Below are positions 53,205-62,241 of a DNA stretch of 64,000 nucleotides, in pieces. The notes below the pieces were generated by a model that worked only from the letters and a program-made list of their open reading frames with translations, was not told the origin of the DNA and ran no database searches. Numbering within the stretch: position 1 is the first letter of the stretch; every line of letters starts with the position of its first letter. The translations under genes were made by a program, and so were the position numbers. Location: NCBI RefSeq assembly GCF_001421745.1, contig NZ_LMKW01000008.1, positions 435,027-499,026 of the forward strand, in the 5' to 3' direction. This DNA comes from Sphingomonas sp. Leaf230 (GTDB lineage: Bacteria; Pseudomonadota; Alphaproteobacteria; Sphingomonadales; Sphingomonadaceae).

Positions 53205-54008
53205 GTGAACGGTTTGATGGCGGGCAAGCGTGGGCTGATCATGGGCTTGGCGAACGACAAGTCGCTGGCCTGGGGGATTGCCAAGAAGCTGTCCGAGGCG
53301 GGTGCGGAGCTCGCGTTCAGCTACCAGGGCGAGACGATGGAGAAGCGCGTCCGCCCGCTCGCCGAGCAATTGGGCGTGGCGCGGCTGTTCGATTGCGACG
53401 TGTCGGACATGGGTGCGCTCGATGCGACCTTCGACAAGCTCGCCGAGGAATGGCCGACGATTGACTTCGTCGTCCACGCGATCGGCTTTTCGGACAAGAA
53501 TGAGTTGCGCGGGCGGTTCGTCGACACCAGCCTCGACAATTTCCTGATGACGATGAACATCTCGGTCTATTCGTTCGTCGCGGTGGCGCAGCGTGCCGCC
53601 AAGATGATGACCGAGGGCGGCGCGATGCTGACGCTCAGCTATTACGGCGCGGAGAAGGTCATCCCGCATTACAACGTGATGGGCGTGGCGAAGGCTGCGC
53701 TAGAGACGAGCGTGCAGTATCTTGCGGTCGACCTCGGCCGCGACAACATCCGCGTGAACGCGATCTCGGCGGGGCCGATCAAGACGCTGGCAGCAAGCGG
53801 CATCGGCGATTTCCGCCTGATTCTGAAGTGGAACGAGCTGAACTCGCCGCTGAAGCGCAACGTGACGATCGACGACGTCGGCGGCGCGGGGCTGTATCTG
53901 CTGAGCGACCTGGCTTCGGGCGTCACGGGCGAGACGCACCACGTGGACGCGGGTTACAACGTGATCGGTATGAAGGCCGAAGACGCCCCCGATATCGCTT
54001 TGGTCTAG
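53205..54008 (+). CDS. fabI: Enoyl-[acyl-carrier-protein] reductase (NADH)
   Basis: 267-residue FabI, the last reduction step in each fatty-acid elongation round. It has the divergent SDR cofactor motif GLANDKSLAWGIAKKL, VHAIGFSDK, the active-site Tyr-x6-Lys in YNVMGVAKAALE (with the preceding SYYGAEK), and DLGRDNIRVNAISAGPIKTLAA. GTG 53205 has GGGGA at good spacing and gives the usual MNGLMAGKRGLIMG start; ATG 53217 is too far from it. Its stop TAG overlaps the GTG start of the next gene. Confidence 0.95.
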   Translation: MNGLMAGKRGLIMGLANDKSLAWGIAKKLSEAGAELAFSYQGETMEKRVRPLAEQLGVARLFDCDVSDMGALDATFDKLAEEWPTIDFVVHAIGFSDKNELRGRFVDTSLDNFLMTMNISVYSFVAVAQRAAKMMTEGGAMLTLSYYGAEKVIPHYNVMGVAKAALETSVQYLAVDLGRDNIRVNAISAGPIKTLAASGIGDFRLILKWNELNSPLKRNVTIDDVGGAGLYLLSDLASGVTGETHHVDAGYNVIGMKAEDAPDIALV

Positions 54009-54256
54009 TGCCAACCGTGCTCCGGCTGCATGGCCTGCGGTTCATGATCTTCCTCGACGATCATGCACCGGCTCATGTCCATGTATTTGGAGACGGCGAA
54101 GCGAAAGTCGAGATCGGAGGCGACGGGCGGTCTCCGCGCATGATATATGCTGAAGGATTAAGTGGAGCGATGCAGCGGCGTGCGCTTGCCGCCGTCGCTC
54201 AGAACCAGACAATGCTGCTGATGAAATGGGTCGAAATCCATGACCGAGCTGACTGA
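54008..54256 (+). CDS. DUF4160 domain protein
   Basis: 82 residues. The DUF4160 signature is FMIFLDDHAPAHVHVFGDGEAKVEI with the conserved acidic-His cluster (D-H-x2-x-H-V-H). The GTG start shares its first base with the fabI stop (TAGTG), and its stop lies inside the DUF2442 gene (17-bp overlap). DUF4160-DUF2442 neighbours are very common and have been proposed as toxin-antitoxin-like pairs, but no activity is established to my knowledge. The cassette sits within an otherwise housekeeping fabI-aroC transcript. Confidence 0.88.
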   Translation: MPTVLRLHGLRFMIFLDDHAPAHVHVFGDGEAKVEIGGDGRSPRMIYAEGLSGAMQRRALAAVAQNQTMLLMKWVEIHDRAD

Positions 54257-54593
54257 CGAGGACATCCTGGCTGCGAACGAACGCGGTCGCATCGCAATGG
54301 CGACCAAGCCCCGGGCGAAGAGCGCGCGCTACGATCGCGACCAGGATCGTATCGTGGTCGATCTGGTGAATGGATCGACGTTCGCGTTTCCGCCGCAGCT
54401 GTTGCAGGGCTTCGATCGCGCGACCCCGGACCAGATCGCGGAAGTCGAAATTTTGGGTGTCGGATTTGGTTTGCATTGGGAGTCGCTGGACGCGGACTTT
54501 ACCGTGGCTGGACTCATGACGGGTCGTTTCGGCACGGCGCGTTACATGGCAGAGCGGTTCGGCGCCGCCTGGGACGCGGTCGCAGCAGAATGA
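54240..54593 (+). CDS. DUF2442 domain protein
   Basis: 117 residues. The N-terminal ~40 ([32 protein letters not shown]) is an extension, then the DUF2442 core: [62 protein letters not shown]. The core is a small beta-barrel with a conserved W-x-x-L-D-x-D. ATG 54240 lies inside the DUF4160 gene and the TGA overlaps the aroC start (ATGA), so all four genes from fabI to aroC are coupled. Confidence 0.88.
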   Translation: MTELTDEDILAANERGRIAMATKPRAKSARYDRDQDRIVVDLVNGSTFAFPPQLLQGFDRATPDQIAEVEILGVGFGLHWESLDADFTVAGLMTGRFGTARYMAERFGAAWDAVAAE

Positions 54594-55657
54594 GCTTCAA
54601 TACGTTTGGACGGCTGTTCCGCTTCACCACTTGGGGCGAATCCCACGGCCCTGCGCTAGGCGCGATCGTCGACGGTTGCCCTCCTGGCATTCCGCTGACC
54701 GAGGCCGACATTCAGCCCTGGCTCGACAAGCGCCGTCCCGGCACCTCGCGCTTCACGACGCAGCGGCGCGAGCCGGATACGGTGCGCATCCTCTCGGGCG
54801 TGTTCGAAGGCCGCACGACAGGGACGCCGATCAGCCTGATGATCGAGAATGTCGACCAGCGCTCGAAGGATTATTCGGACGTCGCCAAGGCCTATCGCCC
54901 TGGCCACGCCGACTATGCCTATGACGCAAAATACGGGTTCCGCGATTTCCGTGGCGGGGGGCGCTCCTCCGCGCGCGAGACCGCCGCCCGCGTTGCCGCC
55001 GGTGCGGTCGCTCGGCTCGTCGTGCCGCAGGTCCGTGTCCGCGCATGGGTCGAGGCGATCGGTGGCGATGCGATCGATCCGGCCAACTTCGACGATGCCC
55101 AGATCGACCAGAACCCGTTCTTCTGCCCCGACGCTGAGGCAGCACTCCGTTGGGAAGCGCTCGTCGACGCCGCGCGGAAATCCGGCTCGTCGCTCGGCGC
55201 GGTGATCGCGTGCGAGGCGACCGGCGTGCCGGCTGGCTGGGGCGCGCCGCTCTACGCCAAGCTCGATTCCGAACTCGCCTCCGCCTGCATGAGCATCAAC
55301 GCCGTCAAGGGCATCGAGATCGGCGACGGGTTCGCGGCTGCCGCGCTGTCGGGCGAGGCGAATGCCGATCCGATGCGGCCGGGCGTCGATGGCCCGGAGT
55401 TTCTCGCCAACCATGCCGGCGGTATTGCTGGAGGCATCGCGACCGGCCAGCCGATCACCTTGCGCGTCGCGTTCAAGCCGACCAGTTCCATCCTCACCCC
55501 GGTCGAGACGATCAGCCCGACCGGCGAGGCCGCGACGATCGCCACCAAGGGTCGTCACGACCCGTGCGTGGGTATCCGCGGAGTCCCCGTGGTCGAGGCG
55601 ATGGTGGCGCTCGTGCTGGCCGACCAGGCGTTGCTGCATCGGGGCCAGTGCGGCTGA
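54590..55657 (+). CDS. aroC: Chorismate synthase
   Basis: 355-residue FMN-dependent enzyme converting EPSP to chorismate, the last shikimate step. Motifs: [74 protein letters not shown], and the C-terminal [17 protein letters not shown]. The start overlaps the DUF2442 stop. An EcfG-like promoter candidate for the next gene begins 5 bases after its stop. Confidence 0.97.
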   Translation: MSFNTFGRLFRFTTWGESHGPALGAIVDGCPPGIPLTEADIQPWLDKRRPGTSRFTTQRREPDTVRILSGVFEGRTTGTPISLMIENVDQRSKDYSDVAKAYRPGHADYAYDAKYGFRDFRGGGRSSARETAARVAAGAVARLVVPQVRVRAWVEAIGGDAIDPANFDDAQIDQNPFFCPDAEAALRWEALVDAARKSGSSLGAVIACEATGVPAGWGAPLYAKLDSELASACMSINAVKGIEIGDGFAAAALSGEANADPMRPGVDGPEFLANHAGGIAGGIATGQPITLRVAFKPTSSILTPVETISPTGEAATIATKGRHDPCVGIRGVPVVEAMVALVLADQALLHRGQCG

Positions 55658-55661
55658 GGTC

Positions 55662-55686
55662 GGAACATAAGCAGGACTTAAGCGCT
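55662..55686 (+). promoter_or_regulatory. Candidate EcfG promoter of the Gly/Thr/Met-rich secreted protein gene
   Basis: GGAAC (55662-55666), 16-base spacer, CGCT (55683-55686); consensus GGAAC-N16/17-CGTT. It is 28 bases before the ATG at 55714. AGGAGAG precedes the start codon. Confidence 0.4.
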
Positions 55687-55713
55687 TGCTCTTCAATAAC
55701 ATAGGAGAGCGAA

Positions 55714-56220
55714 ATGCGTATTCTGACTTCGATAGCAGCGGCAGCGCTGATCATCCCGGGCATGGCAATGGCACAGACGGGCACCGGCGGCTCGATGGGC
55801 GGCACCACGGGTGGCGCGATGAGCGGCGGCACCATGGGCGGTTCGACCGCAGGCAGCACGACTGGCGGCATGTCGACCGGCACGATGGATCAGGCCAACC
55901 CCTCGACCAGCACCCGTTCGACCACGACGACCCGCACGCAGCGTGGCACCAAGGCTCGCAGCCGTACGCGGGGCACGACGTCGGGCACAATGAGCGGCAC
56001 CGGTACGACGGGCAGCACGATGTCGGGCACGACCGGTAGCACGATGGGCGCCGACACGATGGGCGGCACGACTGGTACGATGGGTACCACCGGCACGATG
56101 GGCGGAACGATGGGCGGCTCGACCGGAACCATGGGCACCACGGGCACGATGGGTGGCACGACCACCGGCACGATGGGTTCGACCACGGGCGGGACGACCG
56201 GCACGACCACCCCGCGCTGA
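55714..56220 (+). CDS. Secreted low-complexity Gly/Thr/Met/Ser repeat protein
   Basis: 168 residues. The signal peptide MRILTSIAAAALIIPGMAMA is followed by a mature chain of almost only G, T, M, S and a few A, in units like GGTMGGST, GTMGTTGTMGG and GTTGSTMSGT. A short basic island (STTTTRTQRGTKARSRTRG, residues ~70-88) interrupts it. No enzymatic or structural family is recognised; extracellular, adhesive, biofilm or desiccation-linked roles are possible but unproven. The DNA carries degenerate 12-30 bp repeats built on GGCACGATGGG. It has its own probable promoter and a strong terminator, so it is a self-contained unit. Confidence 0.85.
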   Translation: MRILTSIAAAALIIPGMAMAQTGTGGSMGGTTGGAMSGGTMGGSTAGSTTGGMSTGTMDQANPSTSTRSTTTTRTQRGTKARSRTRGTTSGTMSGTGTTGSTMSGTTGSTMGADTMGGTTGTMGTTGTMGGTMGGSTGTMGTTGTMGGTTTGTMGSTTGGTTGTTTPR

Positions 56221-56241
56221 TCCGACCTCGCTACAGCAAAT

Positions 56242-56273
56242 AAAAAGCCGGGCGAGCGATCGCCCGGCTTTTT
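56242..56273. terminator. Bidirectional Rho-independent terminator
   Basis: A 14-bp stem, AAAAAGCCGGGCGA and TCGCCCGGCTTTTT, with loop GCGA. The A/T ends give U-tracts in both directions, serving the secreted-protein gene (plus) and purA (minus, stop at 56283). Confidence 0.9.
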
Positions 56274-56282
56274 AGTGTCCGC

Positions 56283-57572
56283 TCAGTCCGAAAATGGATC
56301 GCGGACGAGGATCGTGTCGGCACGCTGCGGGCTGGTCGACACCAACGTCACCGGGCAGCGGATCAGCTCTTCGATCCGGCGAATGTACTTGATCGCCTGC
56401 GCCGGCAGGTCGGCCCAGCTCCGCGCACCGGCAGTCGTCTCCTGCCAGCCTTCCATCGTCTCGTAGATCGGCTCGACCAGCGCCTGGTCCGCCGCATGCG
56501 CCGGGAAATAATCGAGCGTCTCTCCCCGCAGCTTGTAGCCGGTGCAGATCGACACGGTCTCGAACCCGTCGAGCACGTCGATCTTGGTCAGCGCGATCCC
56601 GGTGATCCCACCAACCGCGGCCGCCTGGCGAACGAGCACCGCGTCGAACCAGCCGCAGCGGCGCTTCCGCCCCGTGACCGTCCCGAACTCATGCCCGCGC
56701 ACGCCTAGCCGCTCGCCCGTCTCGTTCTCGAGCTCGGTCGGGAAAGGCCCCGAACCAACGCGTGTCGTGTAAGCCTTGGCAATCCCGAGCACGAAGCCGA
56801 CCGCCGATGGCCCGAGGCCGGAACCGCCGGCCGCTGCGCCCGCGATCGTGTTCGACGAGGTTACGAAAGGATACGTGCCGTGATCGACGTCGAGCAGCAC
56901 GCCCTGTGCGCCCTCGAACAGGATCCGCTTGCCGGCCGAACGCGCGGCGTTGAGATCGCGCCAGACCGGCTTGGCGAACGGCAGCACGAAGCCGGCGATC
57001 TCGCGCAGCTCGGCGATCAGGCGCGCGCGGTCGATCGGCGGCTCGCCGAACCCTGCACGCAGCGCGTCGTGATGCGCGGTGAGGCGATCGAGCTGCGGCC
57101 CGAGATCGTCGAGATGCGCGAGATCGCAAACGCGGATCGCGCGACGGCCGACCTTGTCCTCATACGCAGGCCCGATCCCGCGGCGGGTCGTGCCGATCTT
57201 GCCGGCACCGCTCGCATCCTCGCGCAGACCATCGAGATCGCGGTGGAACGGCAGGATCAGCGCGCAGGTATCGGCGATCCGCAGCGTCTCCGGCGTCGCG
57301 ACGACGCCCTGCGCCCCGAGCCGCGCGATCTCGTCCTTCAGTGCCCAGGGATCGAGCACCACGCCATTGCCGATGAAGGACGGCGTGCCGCGGACGATAC
57401 CCGACGGCAGCAGCGACAACTTGTAAACGTTATCGCCGACGACCAGCGTGTGGCCGGCATTGTGCCCGCCCTGGAACCGCACGACCATGTCGGCACGCTC
57501 GGCGAGCCAGTCGACGATCTTGCCCTTGCCTTCGTCGCCCCATTGCGCGCCGATGACTGCTACGTTGGCCAA
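56283..57572 (-). CDS. purA: Adenylosuccinate synthetase
   Basis: 429-residue GTP-dependent enzyme making adenylosuccinate from IMP and aspartate, the first AMP-specific purine step. It has [21 protein letters not shown] (P-loop/catalytic), [28 protein letters not shown] (IMP and GTP contacts) and [15 protein letters not shown]. Length matches the family. It lies 30 bp downstream of hisZ on the same strand and probably shares its transcript. Confidence 0.97.
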   Translation of the reverse strand: MANVAVIGAQWGDEGKGKIVDWLAERADMVVRFQGGHNAGHTLVVGDNVYKLSLLPSGIVRGTPSFIGNGVVLDPWALKDEIARLGAQGVVATPETLRIADTCALILPFHRDLDGLREDASGAGKIGTTRRGIGPAYEDKVGRRAIRVCDLAHLDDLGPQLDRLTAHHDALRAGFGEPPIDRARLIAELREIAGFVLPFAKPVWRDLNAARSAGKRILFEGAQGVLLDVDHGTYPFVTSSNTIAGAAAGGSGLGPSAVGFVLGIAKAYTTRVGSGPFPTELENETGERLGVRGHEFGTVTGRKRRCGWFDAVLVRQAAAVGGITGIALTKIDVLDGFETVSICTGYKLRGETLDYFPAHAADQALVEPIYETMEGWQETTAGARSWADLPAQAIKYIRRIEELIRCPVTLVSTSPQRADTILVRDPFSD

Positions 57573-57602
57573 ACTCTATCTCCTGAGGATTACGCGCAGC
57601 GC

Positions 57603-58703
57603 CTACAGCGCGCGGGGCTCGCCCGCCACCCATAGATGCGTGCAGACTTGTGCTTCGGGGGTATCGCCTGCGTCGAGAGCGGCGACGGTGACCCAGCCTT
57701 GCGCGCGCATTGCTGCACCTTCGCTGGCGGGCGTGCCGAACGGAAGGAAGAGGCGGCGGCGATCGACGGTAGCGACGCGCTCAACCAAGGCGTCGGCGAA
57801 TAGCGAGAAGCCGGTGGCAGCTTCCTCGGCGCCGTTCTCGTGGACAATGGTGTAGGTGCCGCCCCTACCCACTTCCCGCGCGCTGCCGTCGGCGAAGAGC
57901 GAGAAGCCGAGCCAGCTCTGGTATTCGAACCCGTGCCGCTCCGTCGGGTCGAGCGTCAGCGCGACGCGACCGTCAATCGCTTCGGCAATTCGCGTGAGAC
58001 CGTCGAGGCGGGAAGCCAGCGCACCGGTCGTGTCGAACGCACGGAGGCGGTCCATCGCCTGGTCGAACGGCCCGGCGGCTTCGATCAACGGAAGATAGGC
58101 GGGGGCGAGCGCGGCGACGGCACCGGCGTCCTTGGCGTCGAGGCGATCGCGCAAGGTTGCGACGAGGTCATCCGCGACCGGCAGTGGTCCAGCGGCCAGC
58201 GTTGGCACCAGGTCGGGGAGCGTGAAGTCGATCGACGCGCCGGTAACATCGGCGGCGGCGATCATGTCGACTGCGACCGCGACGAGTTCCTGCGCGGCGG
58301 CGACTGAGTCCAAGCCGATCAGCTCGCAGCCAATCTGCCGGGTCTCACGCGCGGGCGCGAGCTGTGACGCCCGCAGCTTAAGCACCGACCCCGCATAGCT
58401 CAGCCGAACCGGCCGAGGGTGGTGCCCCATCCGCGTGGCAGCGATCCGCGCGACCTGTGCGGTGATGTCAGGCCGGATCGCGAGCGTGCGCTGCGACACC
58501 GGATCGACGAAGCGCACTGCGTCATGGAGGCCACCAGCTTTGAGGCGCATTTCCAGACCGTCGGCGAATTCCGCGAGCGGCGGGTCGACACGTTCGTAAC
58601 CATGAAGGCGCGCAGCTTCGAGCACGCGGGCTTCTAGTGCCGCGGCCGAATCGGCGAACGGGGGGAGGCGATCTCGGAAGCCTTCGGGGAGGAGTGCGGT
58701 CAT
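57603..58703 (-). CDS. hisZ: ATP phosphoribosyltransferase regulatory subunit (HisZ)
   Basis: 366 residues with a class II tRNA-synthetase-like fold, resembling HisRS but lacking the anticodon domain. It has the N-terminus LLPEGFRDRLPPFA, motif-2-like RLSYAGSVLKLRA, GCELIGLD, and the C-terminal GFEYQSWLGFSLFADGSAREVGRGG. HisZ is the regulatory partner required by short-form HisG; hisG is not in this window. ATG 58703 overlaps the stop of the DUF559 gene (ATGA). In many alphaproteobacteria hisZ sits next to purA, as here. Confidence 0.92.
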   Translation of the reverse strand: MTALLPEGFRDRLPPFADSAAALEARVLEAARLHGYERVDPPLAEFADGLEMRLKAGGLHDAVRFVDPVSQRTLAIRPDITAQVARIAATRMGHHPRPVRLSYAGSVLKLRASQLAPARETRQIGCELIGLDSVAAAQELVAVAVDMIAAADVTGASIDFTLPDLVPTLAAGPLPVADDLVATLRDRLDAKDAGAVAALAPAYLPLIEAAGPFDQAMDRLRAFDTTGALASRLDGLTRIAEAIDGRVALTLDPTERHGFEYQSWLGFSLFADGSAREVGRGGTYTIVHENGAEEAATGFSLFADALVERVATVDRRRLFLPFGTPASEGAAMRAQGWVTVAALDAGDTPEAQVCTHLWVAGEPRAL

Positions 58704-59062
58704 CGTGTCAGGTCCACGCGTGTGACAAGTGCATCGCCCAACACCTGCAAAACGCCTTCGAGATTGGTCATCACATCGGTATTGGCGAAACGGATCACCC
58801 GATATCCCTGCTCTTCCAGCCACGCCGTCCTGCGGGCGTCGCGTGCTTGGTCGGTGTGCGTATCGCCGTCAAGCTCGACGACCAGCATGTGCGAACGCGC
58901 GACGAAATCCGCGATGAACGCACCGATCACGACCTGGCGGGTGAACTTCACCCCTTGGAAGCGCTTGGCGCGAACTTCGTACCAGAACCGCATTTCCGGC
59001 CCGGTCTGTCCGGACCGCATTGCCTTCGCTCGGCCCAGCATGATGTCATCGGTTTTGGTCAC
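58700..59062 (-). CDS. DUF559 endonuclease-like domain protein
   Basis: 120 residues of the Vsr/very-short-patch-like DUF559 family. The core is RFWYEVRAKRFQGVKFTRQVVIGAFIADFVARSHMLVVELDGDTH, with the restriction-fold E...D-F...E-x-D pattern, then RRTAWLEEQGYRVIRFANTDVMTNLEGVL. GTG 59062 is preceded by AGAGGGAG, which belongs to the end of palindrome F2 (59064-59168). An upstream ATG at 59110 would translate the palindrome (MGRPSPRPSPQRGEG) and is rejected. The gene overlaps hisZ by ATGA. A biological DNA substrate is not known. Confidence 0.85.
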   Translation of the reverse strand: MTKTDDIMLGRAKAMRSGQTGPEMRFWYEVRAKRFQGVKFTRQVVIGAFIADFVARSHMLVVELDGDTHTDQARDARRTAWLEEQGYRVIRFANTDVMTNLEGVLQVLGDALVTRVDLTR

Positions 59063-59063
59063 G

Positions 59064-59168
59064 ACTCCCTCTCCCCTTTGGGGAGAGGGCCGGGGAGAGG
59101 GGCGCCCCAAACGCCATCTCTTGGTACTGCCCCTCTCCCCTACCCTCTCCCCAAGGGGAGAGGGAGTC
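59064..59168. repeat. Dispersed palindromic element, family F2, copy 2
   Basis: Left ACTCCCTCTCCCCTTTGGGG then AGAGGGCCGGGGAGAGGGG; right CCCCTCTCCCCTACCCTCTC then CCCAAGGGGAGAGGGAGT. The outer ~24 bases of each end are almost perfectly complementary. It fills the gap between serA (stop at 59172) and the DUF559 start. Confidence 0.9.
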
Positions 59169-59171
59169 TTG

Positions 59172-60749
59172 TTAGAAGTTGAGGCCCATTGCGGTCTTCA
59201 CGCCTGGCAGCGCACGGACCTTGGTCAGCAGGTCAGGGGTCACTGCTTCGTCGACCGAAAGCAGCAGCACCGCCTCACCGCCAGCCGAACGACGCCCAAG
59301 ATGGAACGTCCCGATGTTCACCCCAGCCTCGCCAAGCGCAGTCCCCAAACGACCGATGAACCCCGGCGCATCCTCGTTGACGACATACAGCATCGGCCCA
59401 GCCAGATCGGCCTCGATCTTGATCCCAAGCAGCTCGACCAGACGTGGTGCCGAATCGCCGAACAGCGTGCCCGCAACCGAACGCTCGCCGTCCTCGGTCT
59501 TCACCGCGACGCGCAGCAGCGTGTGGTAATCCGCCTCACGCTCGGTACGCACTTCGCGAACTTCGAGACCACGCTCACGCGCCAGCACCGGCGCGTTGAC
59601 CATGTTGACGGTCGCGGTCTGCGTCTGGAGATAGCCGGCGAGCACCGCGCTCACGATCGGCTTCGCGTTCAGATCCGCCGCCGCGCCCTCGGTATGCACC
59701 GAAATCCGCGACACCGCACCGGTCGTCAGCTGCCCGACCAGCGAACCGAGCTTCTCCGCCAGCGCCATGTACGGCTTCAGCTTCGGCGCTTCCTCCGCCG
59801 ACAGCGACGGCATGTTCAGCGCGTTCGTGACGCCGCCCGACATCAGGAAATCGGCCATCTGCTCGGCGACCTGGATCGCGACGTTGACCTGCGCCTCGGT
59901 CGTCGACGCGCCGAGATGCGGCGTGCTGACGAAGTTCGGCGTGTTGAACAGAGGCGATGCCTTGGCGGGCTCCTCGACGAACACGTCGAGCGCGGCCCCG
60001 CCGACCTGCCCCGAATCGAGCGCCGCCTTCAGCGCGACCTCGTCGATCAGGCCGCCGCGCGCGCAGTTGATGATGCGGACACCCTTCTTGGTCTTGGCGA
60101 GCGCCTCGGCCGAGAGGATGTTGCGCGTCTGGTCGGTCAGCGGCGTGTGCAGCGTGATGAAGTCGGCGCGCGCGAGCAGTTCGTCGAGCGTGACCTTCTC
60201 GACGCCGATCTCGATCGCACGCTCGGGCGTCAGGAACGGATCGAACGCAACCACCTTCATCTTCAGGCCACGCGCGCGGTCGGCGACGATCGAACCGATA
60301 TTGCCCGCACCGATCAGGCCGAGCGTCTTCGACGTCAGCTCGACACCCATGAAGCGATTCTTCTCCCACTTGCCGGCCTGCGTGGAAGCGTCAGCTTCCG
60401 GCAGCTGCCGGGCGAGCGCGAACATCAGCGCGATCGCGTGCTCGGCGGTGGTGATCGAGTTGCCGAACGGCGTGTTCATCACGACCACGCCCTTCGCCGA
60501 CGCGGCGGGGATATCGACGTTATCGACGCCGATCCCGGCGCGGCCGACGACCTTCAAGTTGGTAGCGTGCTCGAGGATTTCCTTGGTCACCTTGGTCGAG
60601 CTGCGGATCGCGAGGCCGTCATACTCGCCGATGATCGCGATCAGTTCGGCAGGCGTCTTGCCGGTGATCTCGTCGACCTCGACGCCGCGCTCGCGGAAGA
60701 TCTGGGCGGCGCGGGGGTCCATTTTGTCGGAGATGAGGACTTTAGGCAT
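59172..60749 (-). CDS. serA: D-3-phosphoglycerate dehydrogenase (long, ACT-containing form)
   Basis: 525 residues: first committed step of serine synthesis. It has a substrate/nucleotide-binding Rossmann fold with GAGNIGSIVADRARGL (about 145-160), VGRAGIGVDNVD, and catalytic Arg/Glu/His in CARGGLIDEVAL and FVSTPHLGASTTEAQ. An ASB intervening domain (~310-440) and a C-terminal ACT domain (PMLYVVNEDAPGFIGRLGTALGEAGVNIGTFHLGR) for serine control follow. It lies downstream of serC on the same strand, separated by an F4 palindrome, so the two may be one operon. Confidence 0.97.
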   Translation of the reverse strand: MPKVLISDKMDPRAAQIFRERGVEVDEITGKTPAELIAIIGEYDGLAIRSSTKVTKEILEHATNLKVVGRAGIGVDNVDIPAASAKGVVVMNTPFGNSITTAEHAIALMFALARQLPEADASTQAGKWEKNRFMGVELTSKTLGLIGAGNIGSIVADRARGLKMKVVAFDPFLTPERAIEIGVEKVTLDELLARADFITLHTPLTDQTRNILSAEALAKTKKGVRIINCARGGLIDEVALKAALDSGQVGGAALDVFVEEPAKASPLFNTPNFVSTPHLGASTTEAQVNVAIQVAEQMADFLMSGGVTNALNMPSLSAEEAPKLKPYMALAEKLGSLVGQLTTGAVSRISVHTEGAAADLNAKPIVSAVLAGYLQTQTATVNMVNAPVLARERGLEVREVRTEREADYHTLLRVAVKTEDGERSVAGTLFGDSAPRLVELLGIKIEADLAGPMLYVVNEDAPGFIGRLGTALGEAGVNIGTFHLGRRSAGGEAVLLLSVDEAVTPDLLTKVRALPGVKTAMGLNF

Positions 60750-60802
60750 GGGATTGCTCCTGTGAATTCAGTGAATTGGGGCGCGTCCCTATTCCAACTC
60801 CC

Positions 60803-60898
60803 CCGTCATCCCGGCGGAAGCCGGGACCCACGGTAGCGGTTCGCTTCATGAGCGAATGCTCCGTGTCCATGGGTCCCGGCGTGCGCCGGGATGACGGA
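60803..60898. repeat. Dispersed palindromic element, family F4, in serC-serA gap
   Basis: CCGTCATCCCGGCGGAAGCC then GGGACCCACGG on the left; CCATGGGTCCCGGCGTGCGC then CGGGATGACGG on the right. The centre includes GAGCGAATGCTC. It makes up half of the serC-serA spacer. Confidence 0.83.
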
Positions 60899-60944
60899 AT
60901 GGGGGTGATTGTTGGAAGGAGGGCGTAAAAGACGCGGTAGCTAG

Positions 60945-62099
60945 TTAGGCCGCCTTGGCGGTCGCGTAGGCCCAGTCGAGCCAGGGGCCGAGCGCTTCGA
61001 TATCGGCGGTATCAACGGTCGCGCCGCACCAGATCCGCAAGCCCGGAGGCGCGTCGCGGTAACCCGCCACGTCATACGCCGCGCCAGCCTTCTCAAGCGC
61101 AGAAGCCATCGCCTTGATCAGCGCCTCGTCCGCACCCTCGACCGTCAGGCACACGCTGGTCTTCGACCGCGTCGCCGGATCGACCGCCAGATGCCCCAGC
61201 CAGTCACGCTCCGCCACGATCTTGTCGAGCGCCGCCGCATTCGCATCCGACCGCTTGATCAGCCCGTCTTCGCCCAGCGACTTCGCCCATTCAAGGCTGA
61301 AGATCGCATCCTCGACCGCCAGCATCGACGGCGTGTTGATCGTCTCGCCCTTGAACACGCCTTCGGCGAGCTTGCCCTTCGAGACGAGGCGGAACACCTT
61401 CGGCAAAGGCCACGCGGGCGTGTAGGTCTCCAGCCGCTCGACCGCACGCGGCCCGAGGATCAGCACGCCGTGCGCGCCCTCGCCGCCGAGCACCTTCTGC
61501 CACGAGAAGGTGGCCACATCGATCTTGGTCCAGTCGATATCGTACGCAAACACGCCCGACGTCGCATCGGCGAACGAGAGCCCCTCGCGGTCGTCCGGGA
61601 TCCAGTCCGCATTCGGCACGCGCACGCCGCTGGTGGTGCCGTTCCAGGTGAACAGCACGTCGTTCGACCAGTCGACCGCGTCCAGATCGGGCAGCTGGCC
61701 GTAATCGGCGCGCACCACCGTGGGATCGATCTTGAGCTGCTTCACAGCATCCGTGACCCAGCCCTCGCCGAAGCTTTCCCAGGCGAGCGCGGTGACGGGC
61801 TTGGCGCCGAGCATCGTCCACATCGCCATTTCGTACGCGCCGGTGTCGGAACCGGGGACGATGCCGATGCGGTGCGTTTCGGGGAGCTTCAGCAGCTCGC
61901 GCATCAGGTCGATGCTGTACTGAAGGCGGGTCTTGCCGATCTTCGAGCGATGCGAGCGACCGAGCGAGTCGGTGGCGAGCTTGTCCGCGGACCAACCCGG
62001 AGGTTTCGCGCAGGGACCGGAGCTGAAAAAGGGACGTGCCGGCGTCGTAGCAGGCAAAGCAGGCGCATGTGTAGCGGGTGCGTAGGTCGTATCAGTCAT
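60945..62099 (-). CDS. serC: Phosphoserine aminotransferase
   Basis: 384-residue PLP enzyme converting 3-phosphohydroxypyruvate to phosphoserine, upstream of serA. It has FFSSGPCAKPPGW near the N-terminus, SHRSKIGKTRLQ, GSDTGAYEMAMWTMLG, and the PLP-lysine region SWQKVLGGEGAHGVLILGPRAV. This is the alphaproteobacterial subtype. ATG 62099 follows GAGGAGAG; an upstream in-frame extension is unsupported. The final steps to serine (SerB) are not in the window. Confidence 0.96.
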   Translation of the reverse strand: MTDTTYAPATHAPALPATTPARPFFSSGPCAKPPGWSADKLATDSLGRSHRSKIGKTRLQYSIDLMRELLKLPETHRIGIVPGSDTGAYEMAMWTMLGAKPVTALAWESFGEGWVTDAVKQLKIDPTVVRADYGQLPDLDAVDWSNDVLFTWNGTTSGVRVPNADWIPDDREGLSFADATSGVFAYDIDWTKIDVATFSWQKVLGGEGAHGVLILGPRAVERLETYTPAWPLPKVFRLVSKGKLAEGVFKGETINTPSMLAVEDAIFSLEWAKSLGEDGLIKRSDANAAALDKIVAERDWLGHLAVDPATRSKTSVCLTVEGADEALIKAMASALEKAGAAYDVAGYRDAPPGLRIWCGATVDTADIEALGPWLDWAYATAKAA

Positions 62100-62241
62100 G
62101 TATCTCTCCTCACAGAGAGCACGCGCGGCGTTGGGACCGCGTGGCCCGTCGCCGGCCCTAACGGCGTTCACGGGGGTGTCAACCGCGTTCGATTGCGAGC
62201 GCGCGGCGGCGGGACTCGCCCCACCGTGCGCCAAACTCGCT

